Shown: positions 1-7,401, counted from the first letter of the stretch. The stretch is 64,000 nt of DNA from Chloroflexota bacterium (GCA_005880695.1 VBGR01000056.1:1-64000); one strand, 5' to 3'. Made by a program: numbers and translations. The notes: a model not told the origin generated them from the sequence alone.

Positions 1-305
1 GTCCATTCCTTGTAGACCTTGGCGATGTCCGCGACGCGCACGTTGAGGAAAGCGCTGGTCTTGTTCGGGTCGGGCGGAGTCGACAGGGTGACTGTCGGCT
101 TGTCGTCGGTAGGCCCGCCGCCGACATTGAGGATCAACCACGTGTTCGCGACTTTCATGATCACCGGGTCGCGTTCGATGAGAACCTGCGCGTCAAAGAG
201 CGACTTGTAGAAGTCCCGCGATCGATCTTGGTCAGAGACCACCAGAAAGTGGGTCAGGACGAAGCCGTCACGGGGCGCAGGGAAGTCCTCAGGGCGGATT
301 GACAT
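1..305 (-). CDS. VOC (glyoxalase/bleomycin-resistance) family protein, partial
   Basis: The reading frame starts at ATG 303-305 and runs off the left edge after about 101 codons. It opens with a short lead and then the first beta-strand and helix of a VOC half-domain (residues FVLTHFLVVSDQDRSRDFY), followed by VIMKVANTWLILNVGGG and a second strand near FLNVRVADI. VOC proteins are small metal-dependent enzymes or binding proteins for glyoxal adducts, aromatics or antibiotics; the substrate here cannot be told. A GAGAGGA Shine-Dalgarno stretch lies just upstream, in the 15 bp after the stop of the DUF385 gene, so the two genes probably form an operon. Confidence 0.75.
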   Translation of the reverse strand, partial: MSIRPEDFPAPRDGFVLTHFLVVSDQDRSRDFYKSLFDAQVLIERDPVIMKVANTWLILNVGGGPTDDKPTVTLSTPPDPNKTSAFLNVRVADIAKVYKEW

Positions 306-320
306 GTCTTCCTCTCCTAC

Positions 321-722
321 TTATGCCGAACGGCTTAAAAGGGGACGGTCGAGAGTCACTTCGATGAGCGGGCTGTAGCGCACCATCGTCTCCACGTCCG
401 CCCGTCGCCAGTTGCGCGCGACCTCGGTGAGGATCGTACGGCGCTCGTCGATGTCGTCGACGATCCGAGCTCTGGCGGGTAGGTCTGCTTTTACACCCCG
501 CTTCAAGTGCAGGGTGAGGCGCGGCTCGGCCTCGAGGTTGGCGAGCCAGCTCCGGCGTGTTCGCGAAGGAATGCCACTGATGTAGAGGCGCCCGGCGATA
601 TTGTGGAACGCGATCTCGAGACGCCGCGGTTCGCCCGTTCGGCGCCCGGTCGTGGTGATGTCGATCAGGCCGCCCCGCTCGAGGGACCTGAGTAAAGACT
701 CGTCAGTGGATTGCATCGCCAT
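321..722 (-). CDS. DUF385 (deazaflavin F420/FMN nitroreductase-type) protein
   Basis: A protein of about 133 residues with the split-barrel signature of the Ddn/DUF385 family: a GGLIDITTTGRRTGEPRRLEI strand pair, then RLYISGIPSRTRRSWLANLEAEPRLTLHLK. Family members bind F420 or a flavin and reduce quinones or nitro compounds. The frame stays open upstream to 845, but that would overlap the divergent gene at 783 by over 60 bp, so I place the start at ATG 720-722, with ATG 716 as an alternative. It lies 15 bp upstream of the VOC gene in the same direction and is probably co-transcribed with it. Cofactor choice (F420 or FMN) is not decidable from the sequence. Confidence 0.7.
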   Translation of the reverse strand: MAMQSTDESLLRSLERGGLIDITTTGRRTGEPRRLEIAFHNIAGRLYISGIPSRTRRSWLANLEAEPRLTLHLKRGVKADLPARARIVDDIDERRTILTEVARNWRRADVETMVRYSPLIEVTLDRPLLSRSA

Positions 723-769
723 CAGGAACCCGTCCAGAGCCAGGTCTAATTCCCCCTCTCGGGCGGAGC

Positions 770-775
770 TAGCAT
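770..775 (+). promoter_or_regulatory. -10 element TAGCAT, leaderless start of 783 gene
   Basis: TAGCAT ends 7 nt before ATG 783. There is no Shine-Dalgarno sequence in the gap, so transcription would begin at or next to the start codon. This is one of a recurring set of TAnnnT-N6-9-start sites in the window. No convincing -35 box is visible. Confidence 0.5.
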
Positions 776-782
776 CCGAGTC

Positions 783-1244
783 ATGAGTGAAAATCGCGCC
801 GCCGCAACCGAGTCCGGCAAAGAGGGCGAGCGGCATCAGCCGCACCGTCTCGTCCAGGCGATCCAGGTGTTACCCGTGGTCCACGGCACGAGTGCCGCCG
901 GTCGCGTCAACGGCTATCTGGCCGTGCGGGCGACGGCCGTGCTCAGCTCGATGTGGTTCTTCTGGTTCTGCTGCCTCCTCGACCTCGCGGAGCTGCCGGC
1001 CGTCATCGCGGCCAATTCGGTGATCGCCTGGGTGACCTACGTCTCGCAGACCGTGATCCAACTCCTGGCGCTGCCCCTTTTGGGTGCCGGGCAGCGGATC
1101 ATCTCCGCGGCCCAGGACGCGCGCGCCGAGACCGACCACGAGACACTGGTCGCACTCCACCAGATGAGTGAGCAGCAGATCGAGATCCTGAAGGGACAGA
1201 ACGAGATCCTCGACCTGCTCCGCAAAGCAGTCGTAAAGACCTAA
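783..1244 (+). CDS. Small two-helix membrane protein with C-terminal coiled coil
   Basis: A 153-residue protein of unknown function. Residues about 45-65 (AVRATAVLSSMWFFWFCCLLDL) and 70-100 form two hydrophobic segments. The last 45 residues are charged and heptad-like (QDARAETDHETLVALHQMSEQQIEIL), consistent with a cytoplasmic coiled coil. This layout loosely recalls DUF1003-type proteins, but I do not see enough identity to assign it. The ATG is preceded at 7 nt by TAGCAT, implying a leaderless mRNA. It is divergent from the DUF385 gene and convergent with dedA; the two stop codons overlap by 4 bp. Confidence 0.7.
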   Translation: MSENRAAATESGKEGERHQPHRLVQAIQVLPVVHGTSAAGRVNGYLAVRATAVLSSMWFFWFCCLLDLAELPAVIAANSVIAWVTYVSQTVIQLLALPLLGAGQRIISAAQDARAETDHETLVALHQMSEQQIEILKGQNEILDLLRKAVVKT

Positions 1245-1843
1245 CCCGGCTCTGACGCGCTTTCCCGTCGGCCTCGCGCCCACCACACGACGACGATCAC
1301 CGCGACGACGACCGCGATGACGTAGCCGCCGTCCTGGATCAGCCGGGCTACCTGCTCGTAGTGCTGGCGGAGCGTGTAGCCGATCCAGGCGAGAGCCAGG
1401 TTCCAGGGAAGCGCTCCGGCGAAGGTCAGCAGCAGGAAACGGCCAACCGGCACTCTTGCCAGTCCTGCCGGAAATGAGATGTAGGTCCGGACCACCGGGA
1501 GGAGCCGGCCGATGAAGACGGCGAGCAGACCCCAGCGCGCGAACCAGCGGTCGGCGATCTCCACGTGGTGGCGGCGGATGCCGAGCCAGCGGCCCGGGCC
1601 GAGGAGGATGTCCCGGCCCCAGCGGGCCACGATCGCGTAGGCGAGCAAGGAGCCGCAGAGGTTGGCGAAGGTCGCGACCAGGACGACCGCCACGAAGTTG
1701 AGATTGCCGTTGGCGGCCAGGACGCCCGCGAAGGGCACGACGACCTCGCTCGGCAGCGGCAGCCCGCAGCTCTCCCCCGTCATGGTCAGGAACACGGCCA
1801 GCAGGCCGTAGCGGCTGACGAGGCCGGCGAGCGCCGATGTCAC
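1241..1843 (-). CDS. DedA family membrane protein
   Basis: A 200-residue DedA/SNARE-associated (VTT domain) protein. Diagnostic segments are LTMTGESCGLPLPSEVVVPFAG near the N-terminus, NLCGSLLAYAIVARWGR, and the conserved FIGRLLPVVRTYISFPAGLARV loop with its essential Arg residues. Several hydrophobic segments plus a final one (GGYVIAVVVAVIVVVWW) are followed by a basic tail. DedA proteins act as lipid scramblases or undecaprenyl-phosphate/phosphatidylethanolamine transporters coupled to proton motive force. The start is GTG at 1841-1843, placed 6 nt after a TAGCGT -10 element on the minus strand, so the transcript is probably leaderless. Confidence 0.9.
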   Translation of the reverse strand: MTSALAGLVSRYGLLAVFLTMTGESCGLPLPSEVVVPFAGVLAANGNLNFVAVVLVATFANLCGSLLAYAIVARWGRDILLGPGRWLGIRRHHVEIADRWFARWGLLAVFIGRLLPVVRTYISFPAGLARVPVGRFLLLTFAGALPWNLALAWIGYTLRQHYEQVARLIQDGGYVIAVVVAVIVVVWWARGRRESASEPG

Positions 1844-1849
1844 ACCGGC

Positions 1850-1859
1850 ACGCTAGCGT
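1850..1859. promoter_or_regulatory. Palindromic divergent -10 element shared by dedA and aldolase
   Basis: The perfect palindrome ACGCTAGCGT reads TAGCGT on both strands. On the minus strand it ends 6 nt before GTG 1843 (dedA); on the plus strand it ends 7 nt before GTG 1867 (class II aldolase). Neither start has a Shine-Dalgarno site. One 23-bp gap could therefore hold both leaderless promoters, with overlapping -10 boxes that cannot be occupied at the same time. Confidence 0.5.
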
Positions 1860-1866
1860 GTTGCCC

Positions 1867-2523
1867 GTGGGTGCTGCAGGCCACGCGGAGCTGCGGGAGG
1901 ACCTGGTTCGGTACGCGCGCCAGATGCTCGCCGCGGGGCTGGTTAGCGGGACTTCCGGCAACCTGAGCGCCCGAACCTCCGACGGGGCGAGCTGCCTCGT
2001 CACGCCTTCGGGAGTCGACTACGAGTCGATGCTGGGAGCGGATCTCATTGAGATGGGGTTGGACGGGAGCCTTCGCTCCGGCAGGCTCAAGCCGTCTGTT
2101 GACACTGCGATCCATTTAGCGATCTACCGCGCCCGAGCCGACGTGGGGGCGGTCATCCACACGCATTCGCCGTTTGCAGCCGCGTTCTCGGCCGTCGGGG
2201 CGCCGATCCCGCCGCTCAGCTCGGAGTGGGGAGGGTTCCTCGGCGGCGCCGTGCGAGTGCTGGACTACGTCCCGCCAGCCCAGGACGATACGGGAGAAGC
2301 CGTCGCCGAGGGGCTGGGCGCGGACCGGGCCGTCCTGCTCCCGCACCACGGCGTGCTGGCAGTTGGCGAAAGCCTGCCCAAGGCGCACCAAGCCGCGGTC
2401 GCCGTCGAGGAGGGCGCCCGGCTCGCCTACCTGGCGAGCCGGCTAGGCAAGGCGGAGCCAGTACCCGAGGCCGAGCTCCGCCGGATCTACGACTTCATCC
2501 ACCGCCGCTACGGCCAGCGCTAA
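1867..2523 (+). CDS. Class II aldolase/adducin family protein
   Basis: About 218 residues with the class II aldolase fold (FucA/AraD type): LVSGTSGNLSART near the N-terminus, the phosphate-binding and catalytic region LKPSVDTAIHLAIY, the zinc ligands of VIHTHSPFA, and the third zinc His in LLPHHGVLAVG. Relatives cleave L-fuculose-1-phosphate, epimerise ribulose-5-phosphate or process methylthioribulose-1-phosphate; the substrate is open. The usual catalytic Glu of the PSSE motif is Asp here (PSVD). I choose GTG 1867 because a TAGCGT -10 element lies 7 nt upstream; an in-frame ATG at 1837 would overlap dedA. Its stop overlaps the next, convergent gene. Confidence 0.85.
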   Translation: MGAAGHAELREDLVRYARQMLAAGLVSGTSGNLSARTSDGASCLVTPSGVDYESMLGADLIEMGLDGSLRSGRLKPSVDTAIHLAIYRARADVGAVIHTHSPFAAAFSAVGAPIPPLSSEWGGFLGGAVRVLDYVPPAQDDTGEAVAEGLGADRAVLLPHHGVLAVGESLPKAHQAAVAVEEGARLAYLASRLGKAEPVPEAELRRIYDFIHRRYGQR

Positions 2524-3590
2524 CCCAGCGGGCTCGGCGCGCAGTAGCCGGCTCCCTGCGCCGAGTTGTTGCTCCAGAGCGCCTGGACCGGGTACCGCTT
2601 GCCGTCGTTGCCGGCCATGTTGTAAGGGGCCCCCGGGATGCTCGAGCTGAGCCCGTCTCCGACCCAGGCGCACTTGTCGCCGTTCTCCCAGCCCTGGTAG
2701 TCGAACCAGCCGCCGTACTGCGTGCCGTTGATGTACGTCTCGGCGCCCGGATCGGTCACCGTCTCCTCGATCTCATGGCCAAGGACGATCGTCACGCCAT
2801 CCAGGTCGCCCGCCGGCGCCGGGTTGACGAAGTCCTTGCCGCAGCCGAAGCCGGCGTTGAGCACGTAGGGCATGTTCGTGAAGGAGATGCCCTGCTGCAC
2901 GCCCGGGTAGTAAGGGGTTGTCGTGTAGTCGTGCCAGGCGCAGTAGTTGTTGGCCTTGAACCCGGCCTCGTTGTACTTCTGCGGCTGGGCGACGATGACC
3001 TGGGAGTTGTTGAGGTCGGTCACGCCGAAGTGTTGAACGGCGCGCGCCGCCTCCTGGGCGATCTCGAGGCCCGAGAGGTTGTCGTGGATGGCGTTGGTGT
3101 CGTCGTTCCAGACCCCACCCAGCTGGTTGGCCGGGTTGCCGATGAAGGTGTTCGAACCGTTGGCGTTGGTCTGGTAGTACTGGGTCTGGATCCCGGCCCA
3201 CGTGGTGCCACCCAGTGCACCGACGAAAGAGTTCATCAGTGCCCCGGCGCCATCCGGGTCAGAGGCCGGACGGCCTGGCGTGGTGTGGTCGAAGGCGCCG
3301 CTCTGTCCCCAGCCCCAGAGGACCAGGTAGATGCGCGGAGTGACCTGGACGTGGCCGCCGAAGTAGGCCATGTTGACCGGCATCGGCTGTCCCGCGGCGA
3401 CTCCCGGCGGACAGGCCGGCAGGATCTGGCAGACGTCGACCGGAGGCGGCTGGATCGCGTTCTGCGGCATCAGATGCGGCGTGTGAACCGGCGTTTTGGC
3501 GCTCGCGCTCGCCGTCGCGGGAAGTTGGCTAAGAGCGACCGCAGCGACCATCGCCACGCCCGCCGAGCGGATCCGGGGCCGGCGCATCAT
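2520..3590 (-). CDS. Secreted EXORDIUM/phosphate-induced-protein-like protein
   Basis: A 356-residue exported protein. An N-terminal signal peptide (MMRRPRIRSAGVAMVAAVALSQLPATASA) is followed by a Pro-rich linker and a region starting FGGHVQVTPRIYLVLWGWG. The C-terminal half has VTIVLGHEIEETVTDPGA, then GWFDYQGWENGDKCAW. This HEIxE...GWxDxxGxENxDKCAW pattern is what I recall from bacterial relatives of the plant EXORDIUM/PHI-1 family, whose biochemical role is unclear; the HE motif hints at a metal site. The ATG at 3588-3590 has a good AGGAG Shine-Dalgarno site 8 nt upstream, so the longer frame to 3632 is rejected. It is likely secreted and cell-wall associated. Confidence 0.7.
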   Translation of the reverse strand: MMRRPRIRSAGVAMVAAVALSQLPATASASAKTPVHTPHLMPQNAIQPPPVDVCQILPACPPGVAAGQPMPVNMAYFGGHVQVTPRIYLVLWGWGQSGAFDHTTPGRPASDPDGAGALMNSFVGALGGTTWAGIQTQYYQTNANGSNTFIGNPANQLGGVWNDDTNAIHDNLSGLEIAQEAARAVQHFGVTDLNNSQVIVAQPQKYNEAGFKANNYCAWHDYTTTPYYPGVQQGISFTNMPYVLNAGFGCGKDFVNPAPAGDLDGVTIVLGHEIEETVTDPGAETYINGTQYGGWFDYQGWENGDKCAWVGDGLSSSIPGAPYNMAGNDGKRYPVQALWSNNSAQGAGYCAPSPLG

Positions 3591-3679
3591 TGAGTCACTC
3601 CTGGCATGGAAAAATGGTATCAGCGATATCAAAGGACGGGCCAGGAGGGCCCGATTTAACGCGCGGCCGGACCGTTGAT

Positions 3680-5419
3680 TCAGGCCAGGCGCCGGGAGGG
3701 CGGGTAGGGAAAGATGTCGATGATCTCGCCCCGCGTGACTCGCGCCTGCGTCTCCTGCCAGAAGCCCACGTCGAAAAGCTCGCCGTGGTGCTCGTCGAGG
3801 ACGGCGAGCAGGGTCGGGGGCAGGCCGATGAAGCGCCGGAACTCTTCTGGAAAGGCATCCCGCGGCCCGACGCCGAACCAGGCCTCGTCGCCGAGCTCAT
3901 CGTCGTAGCTGGCCGCTTCCGGCATCGACCTGAAAGTGAAATCCGTGAGCAGGCCCAGCTCGTCGTAGTCGTAGCAGACCACGCGTCCGTGCCGCGTCAC
4001 GCCGAAGTTCTTGGGCAGCAGCTCGCCGGGGAAGATCCCGTTGGCGGCGAGGTCTTTCACGGCCTGGCCGAAGTCAACCACGGCCGCCTCCGCCGACGGC
4101 TCGTCTTCCTCCCGCAAATAAATGTCCAGCGGCGTGACGCGACGCTCGATGTAGGCGTGGTGGACTACGACGTCGCCGTCCGACGCGGTCACGGTTCGGT
4201 CGGCCTGTCGCCGGAACTCCTCGACCAGCTCGGGGGCAAACCGGGCCGCGTCGAACTTCAGGTGCTCGAACTCCTGGGCCTCGACCAGGCGGCCGGCTCG
4301 GTCGTGCCGGAAGACGAGGCGGTAGTTGCTGCGGACCGCGGTGGGGGTCATCGGCTTGATGGCGGGGAAGTGATCCCTGATCACTTTGAAGACCACGTCG
4401 TAGCCGGGCATCGTGAAGACGACCATCACCATGCCGGGCGTGCCGGGCGCGATCTCGAAGCGGCCGCCGCCCTCGCGCAGCCGGCGGAGGAGGTCGCGGT
4501 AGAGCTCCGTCTTGCCGTGCTTGTGGTGGCCCAGCGCGATGTAGAGCTCGGCGATCGGCTTGCGGGGCAGCAGCTGCTTCAGGTAGCGGACGAGCTGGAA
4601 GGGCGGCCCCAGGTCGACGTGGAAATGGGAGCGCGTGAAGCTGAAGAGAATGCTGACGTCCTCGACGTCGGTCAGCACCGCGTCGACCACGATGCCGCGG
4701 TCCCTGTTCAGCAGCGCCAGCACGAGCGGCGGGGAGGCCGCTCCTGCGCGCAGCCGGCCGACCAGATAGGCGCCCTTCCGGCGGAAGAACGGCGCCGCCA
4801 GGATCTCCGCGCCGGTCACCGCGCTCTCCTCGATTCCGAGGGACTCCAGCTGGCCTCGCAGCAGTGCTGTACCGCGTCCGGCATCTCGCTGCAGGTCTTC
4901 GAAGCCGCAGCCGAACCAGGCGTCGCTGAGGATCGTCTCCAGTAGACCGGCCAGCCCCTTCCCGGGGTAGGAACGGCAGAGCAGCTGGTCGCCCGATGTG
5001 GCCGGCGGGTCGAAGTCGGAATCGACGTACTCGATGTTCTGGTCGACGCCGGCGGTCGCGAAGATGCGGCGGGTGACGGAGTTGAAGAACGTCTCGGCGA
5101 GCTCCCAGTCCGGCCGCGAGCCGATCAGGCCGGAATAGACCGCCTTGATGCCAGTCCACACCGGACGGTCGGCCACTCGCTGCCCCAGCTGGTCGCGTAC
5201 CTCCTGCTCCAGATCCCCGATCACTTTGCCGTAGAGGTCGAGCCGCGCTGTCGCGTCCTCGAGGGCGCCTTTCCAGTCGCGGTTCTCGAAGCGGTTCCTG
5301 GCCCGCCGGGTCAACTCCTGGAAGCCGGCCTGGTGAAGGTCGAGGGCCTCCAGCACGGCGGGCGTGACCAGGTTGGCCAGCCGGCTCGCGGGGAGGTCAC
5401 CCGGGGGATGCTCAGGCAT
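3680..5419 (-). CDS. aceK: Isocitrate dehydrogenase kinase/phosphatase (AceK)
   Basis: 579 residues, close to the family's usual length of about 570-580. AceK phosphorylates and dephosphorylates isocitrate dehydrogenase, diverting carbon to the glyoxylate shunt. The regulatory N-terminal half carries FFNSVTRRIFATAGVDQNIEYVD. The kinase half carries the ATP loop APGTPGMVMVVFTMPGYDVVFKVIRDHF, then FPGELLPKNFGVTRHGRVVCYDYDE near residues 463-487. By my alignment from memory the E. coli catalytic-site Asp457 is Glu466 here, while Asn462 and Asp475 are kept as Asn471 and Asp484. No aceA, aceB or icd is in the window. AceK is known mainly from Proteobacteria, so this copy suggests horizontal transfer. 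A TACTCT -10 element lies 6 nt before the ATG. Confidence 0.9.
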   Translation of the reverse strand: MPEHPPGDLPASRLANLVTPAVLEALDLHQAGFQELTRRARNRFENRDWKGALEDATARLDLYGKVIGDLEQEVRDQLGQRVADRPVWTGIKAVYSGLIGSRPDWELAETFFNSVTRRIFATAGVDQNIEYVDSDFDPPATSGDQLLCRSYPGKGLAGLLETILSDAWFGCGFEDLQRDAGRGTALLRGQLESLGIEESAVTGAEILAAPFFRRKGAYLVGRLRAGAASPPLVLALLNRDRGIVVDAVLTDVEDVSILFSFTRSHFHVDLGPPFQLVRYLKQLLPRKPIAELYIALGHHKHGKTELYRDLLRRLREGGGRFEIAPGTPGMVMVVFTMPGYDVVFKVIRDHFPAIKPMTPTAVRSNYRLVFRHDRAGRLVEAQEFEHLKFDAARFAPELVEEFRRQADRTVTASDGDVVVHHAYIERRVTPLDIYLREEDEPSAEAAVVDFGQAVKDLAANGIFPGELLPKNFGVTRHGRVVCYDYDELGLLTDFTFRSMPEAASYDDELGDEAWFGVGPRDAFPEEFRRFIGLPPTLLAVLDEHHGELFDVGFWQETQARVTRGEIIDIFPYPPSRRLA

Positions 5420-5425
5420 CCAGCC

Positions 5426-5431
5426 AGAGTA
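5426..5431 (-). promoter_or_regulatory. -10 element TACTCT before aceK
   Basis: On the minus strand TACTCT ends 6 nt before the aceK ATG (5417-5419), with no Shine-Dalgarno site between. It fits the leaderless TAnnnT pattern seen at other single genes in this window. Confidence 0.4.
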
Positions 5432-5591
5432 TTTGGAAACCGCAAATTACCTCCGAGAAATTCGTCACATCAGGGGCTGAATGTGTATCGTTTGCGAATC
5501 CTTGACCGGGCGCGCACGACATGCGCTTTTGTGGCATGTTGTGGCCCGGCTACCAATCGTTGCCTAGCGACTCGAAAAGGAGGTATTGCGA

Positions 5592-5672
5592 ATGGCCAAG
5601 AAAAAGGCCCCGGCTAAGAAGGCCACGGCTAAGAAGGCCCCGGCCAAGAAGGCCAGTTCCAAGAAGAAGTAG
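5592..5672 (+). CDS. 26-residue Lys/Ala/Pro-rich basic peptide (histone H1-tail-like)
   Basis: A very short gene with strong initiation signals: AAGGAGG at 5577-5583, 8 nt before ATG 5592, and a TAG stop at 5670-5672. The product is made of AKKAPAKKA-type repeats and ends in SSKKK, with about half its residues lysine. Such sequence resembles the C-terminal tails of histone H1-like and other bacterial nucleoid proteins and would bind DNA, RNA or ribosomes non-specifically. A factor-independent terminator follows at 5699, making this a complete transcription unit. The Shine-Dalgarno site and terminator argue against a chance ORF. Upstream, a TTGACC hexamer near 5500 could be a -35 box, but I see no good -10. 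Confidence 0.6.
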   Translation: MAKKKAPAKKATAKKAPAKKASSKKK

Positions 5673-5698
5673 CGCCAACGGCCTGATTCTTTTTGCGT

Positions 5699-5736
5699 GC
5701 CGGTCACCCATTGCGGGGTGGCCGGCTTTCGTTTTT
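5699..5736 (+). terminator. Rho-independent terminator after the basic peptide gene
   Basis: An 11-bp stem (GCCGGTCACCC at 5699-5709 with GGGTGGCCGGC at 5716-5726, one G-U pair) with a 6-nt loop is followed by CTTTCGTTTTT. It lies 27 nt after the stop of the 26-residue peptide gene and just before the end of the convergent hydrolase gene. Confidence 0.8.
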
Positions 5737-5753
5737 CCTGGCTCGGTTTTCTT

Positions 5754-7337
5754 CTAGCTGAGAGAGCAGGAGTTGGCGAGCTCGTCGGCGGTGGCCGGGT
5801 TGGGCCGGGCGATCGTGTGCGAGGCCGGCGGCGAGGTGCCCGCTTCGACCCAGGTCGCCATCGCATCGAGCGCGACCCGGACGCAGGGCAGCATAGGCCG
5901 GAGCAGGGTGTTGCCGTAGTTGTCGACTCCATAGTGATCGTCGAACTGGGGATCGACGTGGTTGCCGCCCCGCACGATGTAAAAGCGGAAGCTGGAGCTC
6001 TTGCCGGCGTCGGCGACCATCTGCTCGTAGATGACGGAGTCCGTCTTGATCGGAAGCAGCGAATCCTGGTCACCGTGGAGCGTGATCAGGGGGTGCTGGA
6101 TGTTGCCCGTGTTGGCGATCGACTGCATCCGTGAGCCGAGCGCCGGCAGCGCTTGCAGCCGAGCTGCGAAGTTGTAGGTCGCGTCCGGGTCGGCCGGCGG
6201 CACCACCTCTGCCGCCGGCGAAACGCAGGGCGGCCCGGCGCCGAGCGGGTCGGAACAGGTGTACCCCGTGTACTCCGGGTCCATTTCCAGCCGGTAGACC
6301 TTCTGGGTCAAACCCCAGTAGACGCTGTAGTGGTAACCCCAGAGTGGCTGCGACTCGGGGTTGAATCCCACGGCGGCCAGCTGCTGGATCGCGGCCGGGT
6401 AGCGGGCGATCGCGGCGGGGCCGTAGTACACCGCGGTCGGCAGGTAGCGGAAGAGGTTGCTGCGGGTCGTGAAAAGCGTTCCTTCCCAGTCCACGCCGCC
6501 GTCGTAAAGCCGGGGGCCGGCGGTGTCGGTCTCCAGGGCGCGCCGGGCTTGGTAGCCGCCATTGGAGATGCCGGTCGCATAGGAGTACGTCACTCGCCGC
6601 AAGCCGTAGCCGGGCGCGACAGAGTTGAGCAGAGACCGCGCGGCCTTTGTCGCCTGGCGCATCCGCGGCGTCCACTCGCGGATCGCGACGGCCGGGCACC
6701 AGGACGTCGCGCAGGCGACTTCGTCGGAGCCGTCACGGTAGAAGTTGGCGGCCAGGTTGCCCTTGTCCTGGCTCACGTACGCCCAGCCCTTCTCGACTGC
6801 GTAGTCGCTGAAGATGAAGTCGCTGGAGAAGGCGTCGCGGATGCCCGGAGTGCCGGCGGTCAGCAGGTGGCCATTCCAGCTGTCCGGGATCCGGATCACG
6901 AACTGACCGTCGTGATGGCAGCCGCTGATGCAGTCGCCGGCGCCCGGCGTCGGCGTGCAGCCGGGGATGAACGGAGTGCCGTCCTTCGCCACCGCGGCGG
7001 GCTCAGCCTGGAAGGCGTTACAGCCGTCGGGCCAGTAGCCGTCGATCTGCAGCCCCGCCACCGCGGGCGTGGTCGGATGCGTGTAGTGGGAGTTGAGGGT
7101 GCCGCTCCCCGGTGGCGGAAAGCCCATGCCGGTGAGGCTACCGGGGTCCGTGTAGGGGTTGCCGGTCGTCGTCAGGTCCGCCAGCCGGTGGCAGTCGAGC
7201 CAGGCCGCGCCGGTCAGCTGCCGCCAGGCGGCGAGGCCGGCTGGACAGCTGTGAGCAGCGGCCGCGGCAGTGACCGGCGCTGCGCCGGGCAAGGTGGTTG
7301 CGAGCAGGGCCAGAGCAACCAGCAACGCCCGTCGCAT
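5754..7337 (-). CDS. Secreted alpha/beta hydrolase (tannase/esterase-like)
   Basis: About 527 residues with an N-terminal signal peptide (MRRALLVALALLATTLPGAAPVTA). The nucleophile elbow is GISNGGYQARRALE (Ser in G-x-S-x-G). The acid-loop region is HPLITLHGDQDSLLPIKTD and the catalytic His is in FYIVRGGNHVDPQFDDHYG, in the usual Ser-Asp-His order. Several Cys pairs (GCTPTPGAGDCISGCHHDG, ACATSWCPA) suit an extracellular protein. Families with this layout include tannase/feruloyl esterase and 3-hydroxybutyrate-oligomer hydrolase; I lean to the latter two as broad relatives without choosing a substrate. The start is ATG 7337 because the signal peptide begins there; a TTG at 7346 is also in frame. 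Confidence 0.75.
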   Translation of the reverse strand: MRRALLVALALLATTLPGAAPVTAAAAAHSCPAGLAAWRQLTGAAWLDCHRLADLTTTGNPYTDPGSLTGMGFPPPGSGTLNSHYTHPTTPAVAGLQIDGYWPDGCNAFQAEPAAVAKDGTPFIPGCTPTPGAGDCISGCHHDGQFVIRIPDSWNGHLLTAGTPGIRDAFSSDFIFSDYAVEKGWAYVSQDKGNLAANFYRDGSDEVACATSWCPAVAIREWTPRMRQATKAARSLLNSVAPGYGLRRVTYSYATGISNGGYQARRALETDTAGPRLYDGGVDWEGTLFTTRSNLFRYLPTAVYYGPAAIARYPAAIQQLAAVGFNPESQPLWGYHYSVYWGLTQKVYRLEMDPEYTGYTCSDPLGAGPPCVSPAAEVVPPADPDATYNFAARLQALPALGSRMQSIANTGNIQHPLITLHGDQDSLLPIKTDSVIYEQMVADAGKSSSFRFYIVRGGNHVDPQFDDHYGVDNYGNTLLRPMLPCVRVALDAMATWVEAGTSPPASHTIARPNPATADELANSCSLS

Positions 7338-7348
7338 GCGCAGCAATA

Positions 7349-7354
7349 GTTATA
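7349..7354 (-). promoter_or_regulatory. -10 element TATAAC before secreted hydrolase
   Basis: On the minus strand TATAAC ends 11 nt before ATG 7337, with no Shine-Dalgarno site. The implied leader is only a few nucleotides. This is weaker support than at the other leaderless starts because the gap is longer. Confidence 0.35.
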
Positions 7355-7389
7355 GCGCCGCGGCCCTGAACCATGCAGGCCCGGCCTGC

Positions 7390-7395
7390 TAGCCT
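7390..7395 (+). promoter_or_regulatory. -10 element TAGCCT, leaderless start of 56-residue gene
   Basis: TAGCCT ends 6 nt before ATG 7402, and there is no Shine-Dalgarno sequence. This supports transcription starting at the ATG of the small Cys-rich protein gene. Confidence 0.45.
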
Positions 7396-7401
7396 CAGAC
7401 G

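Noticed and set aside
870-2003. 377-codon minus-strand ORF
   Set aside because: Out-of-frame overlap of dedA and antisense to the small membrane protein gene; Arg/Pro-rich shadow.
3590-4945. 451-codon plus-strand ORF
   Set aside because: Antisense to aceK; low-complexity codon-shadow protein.
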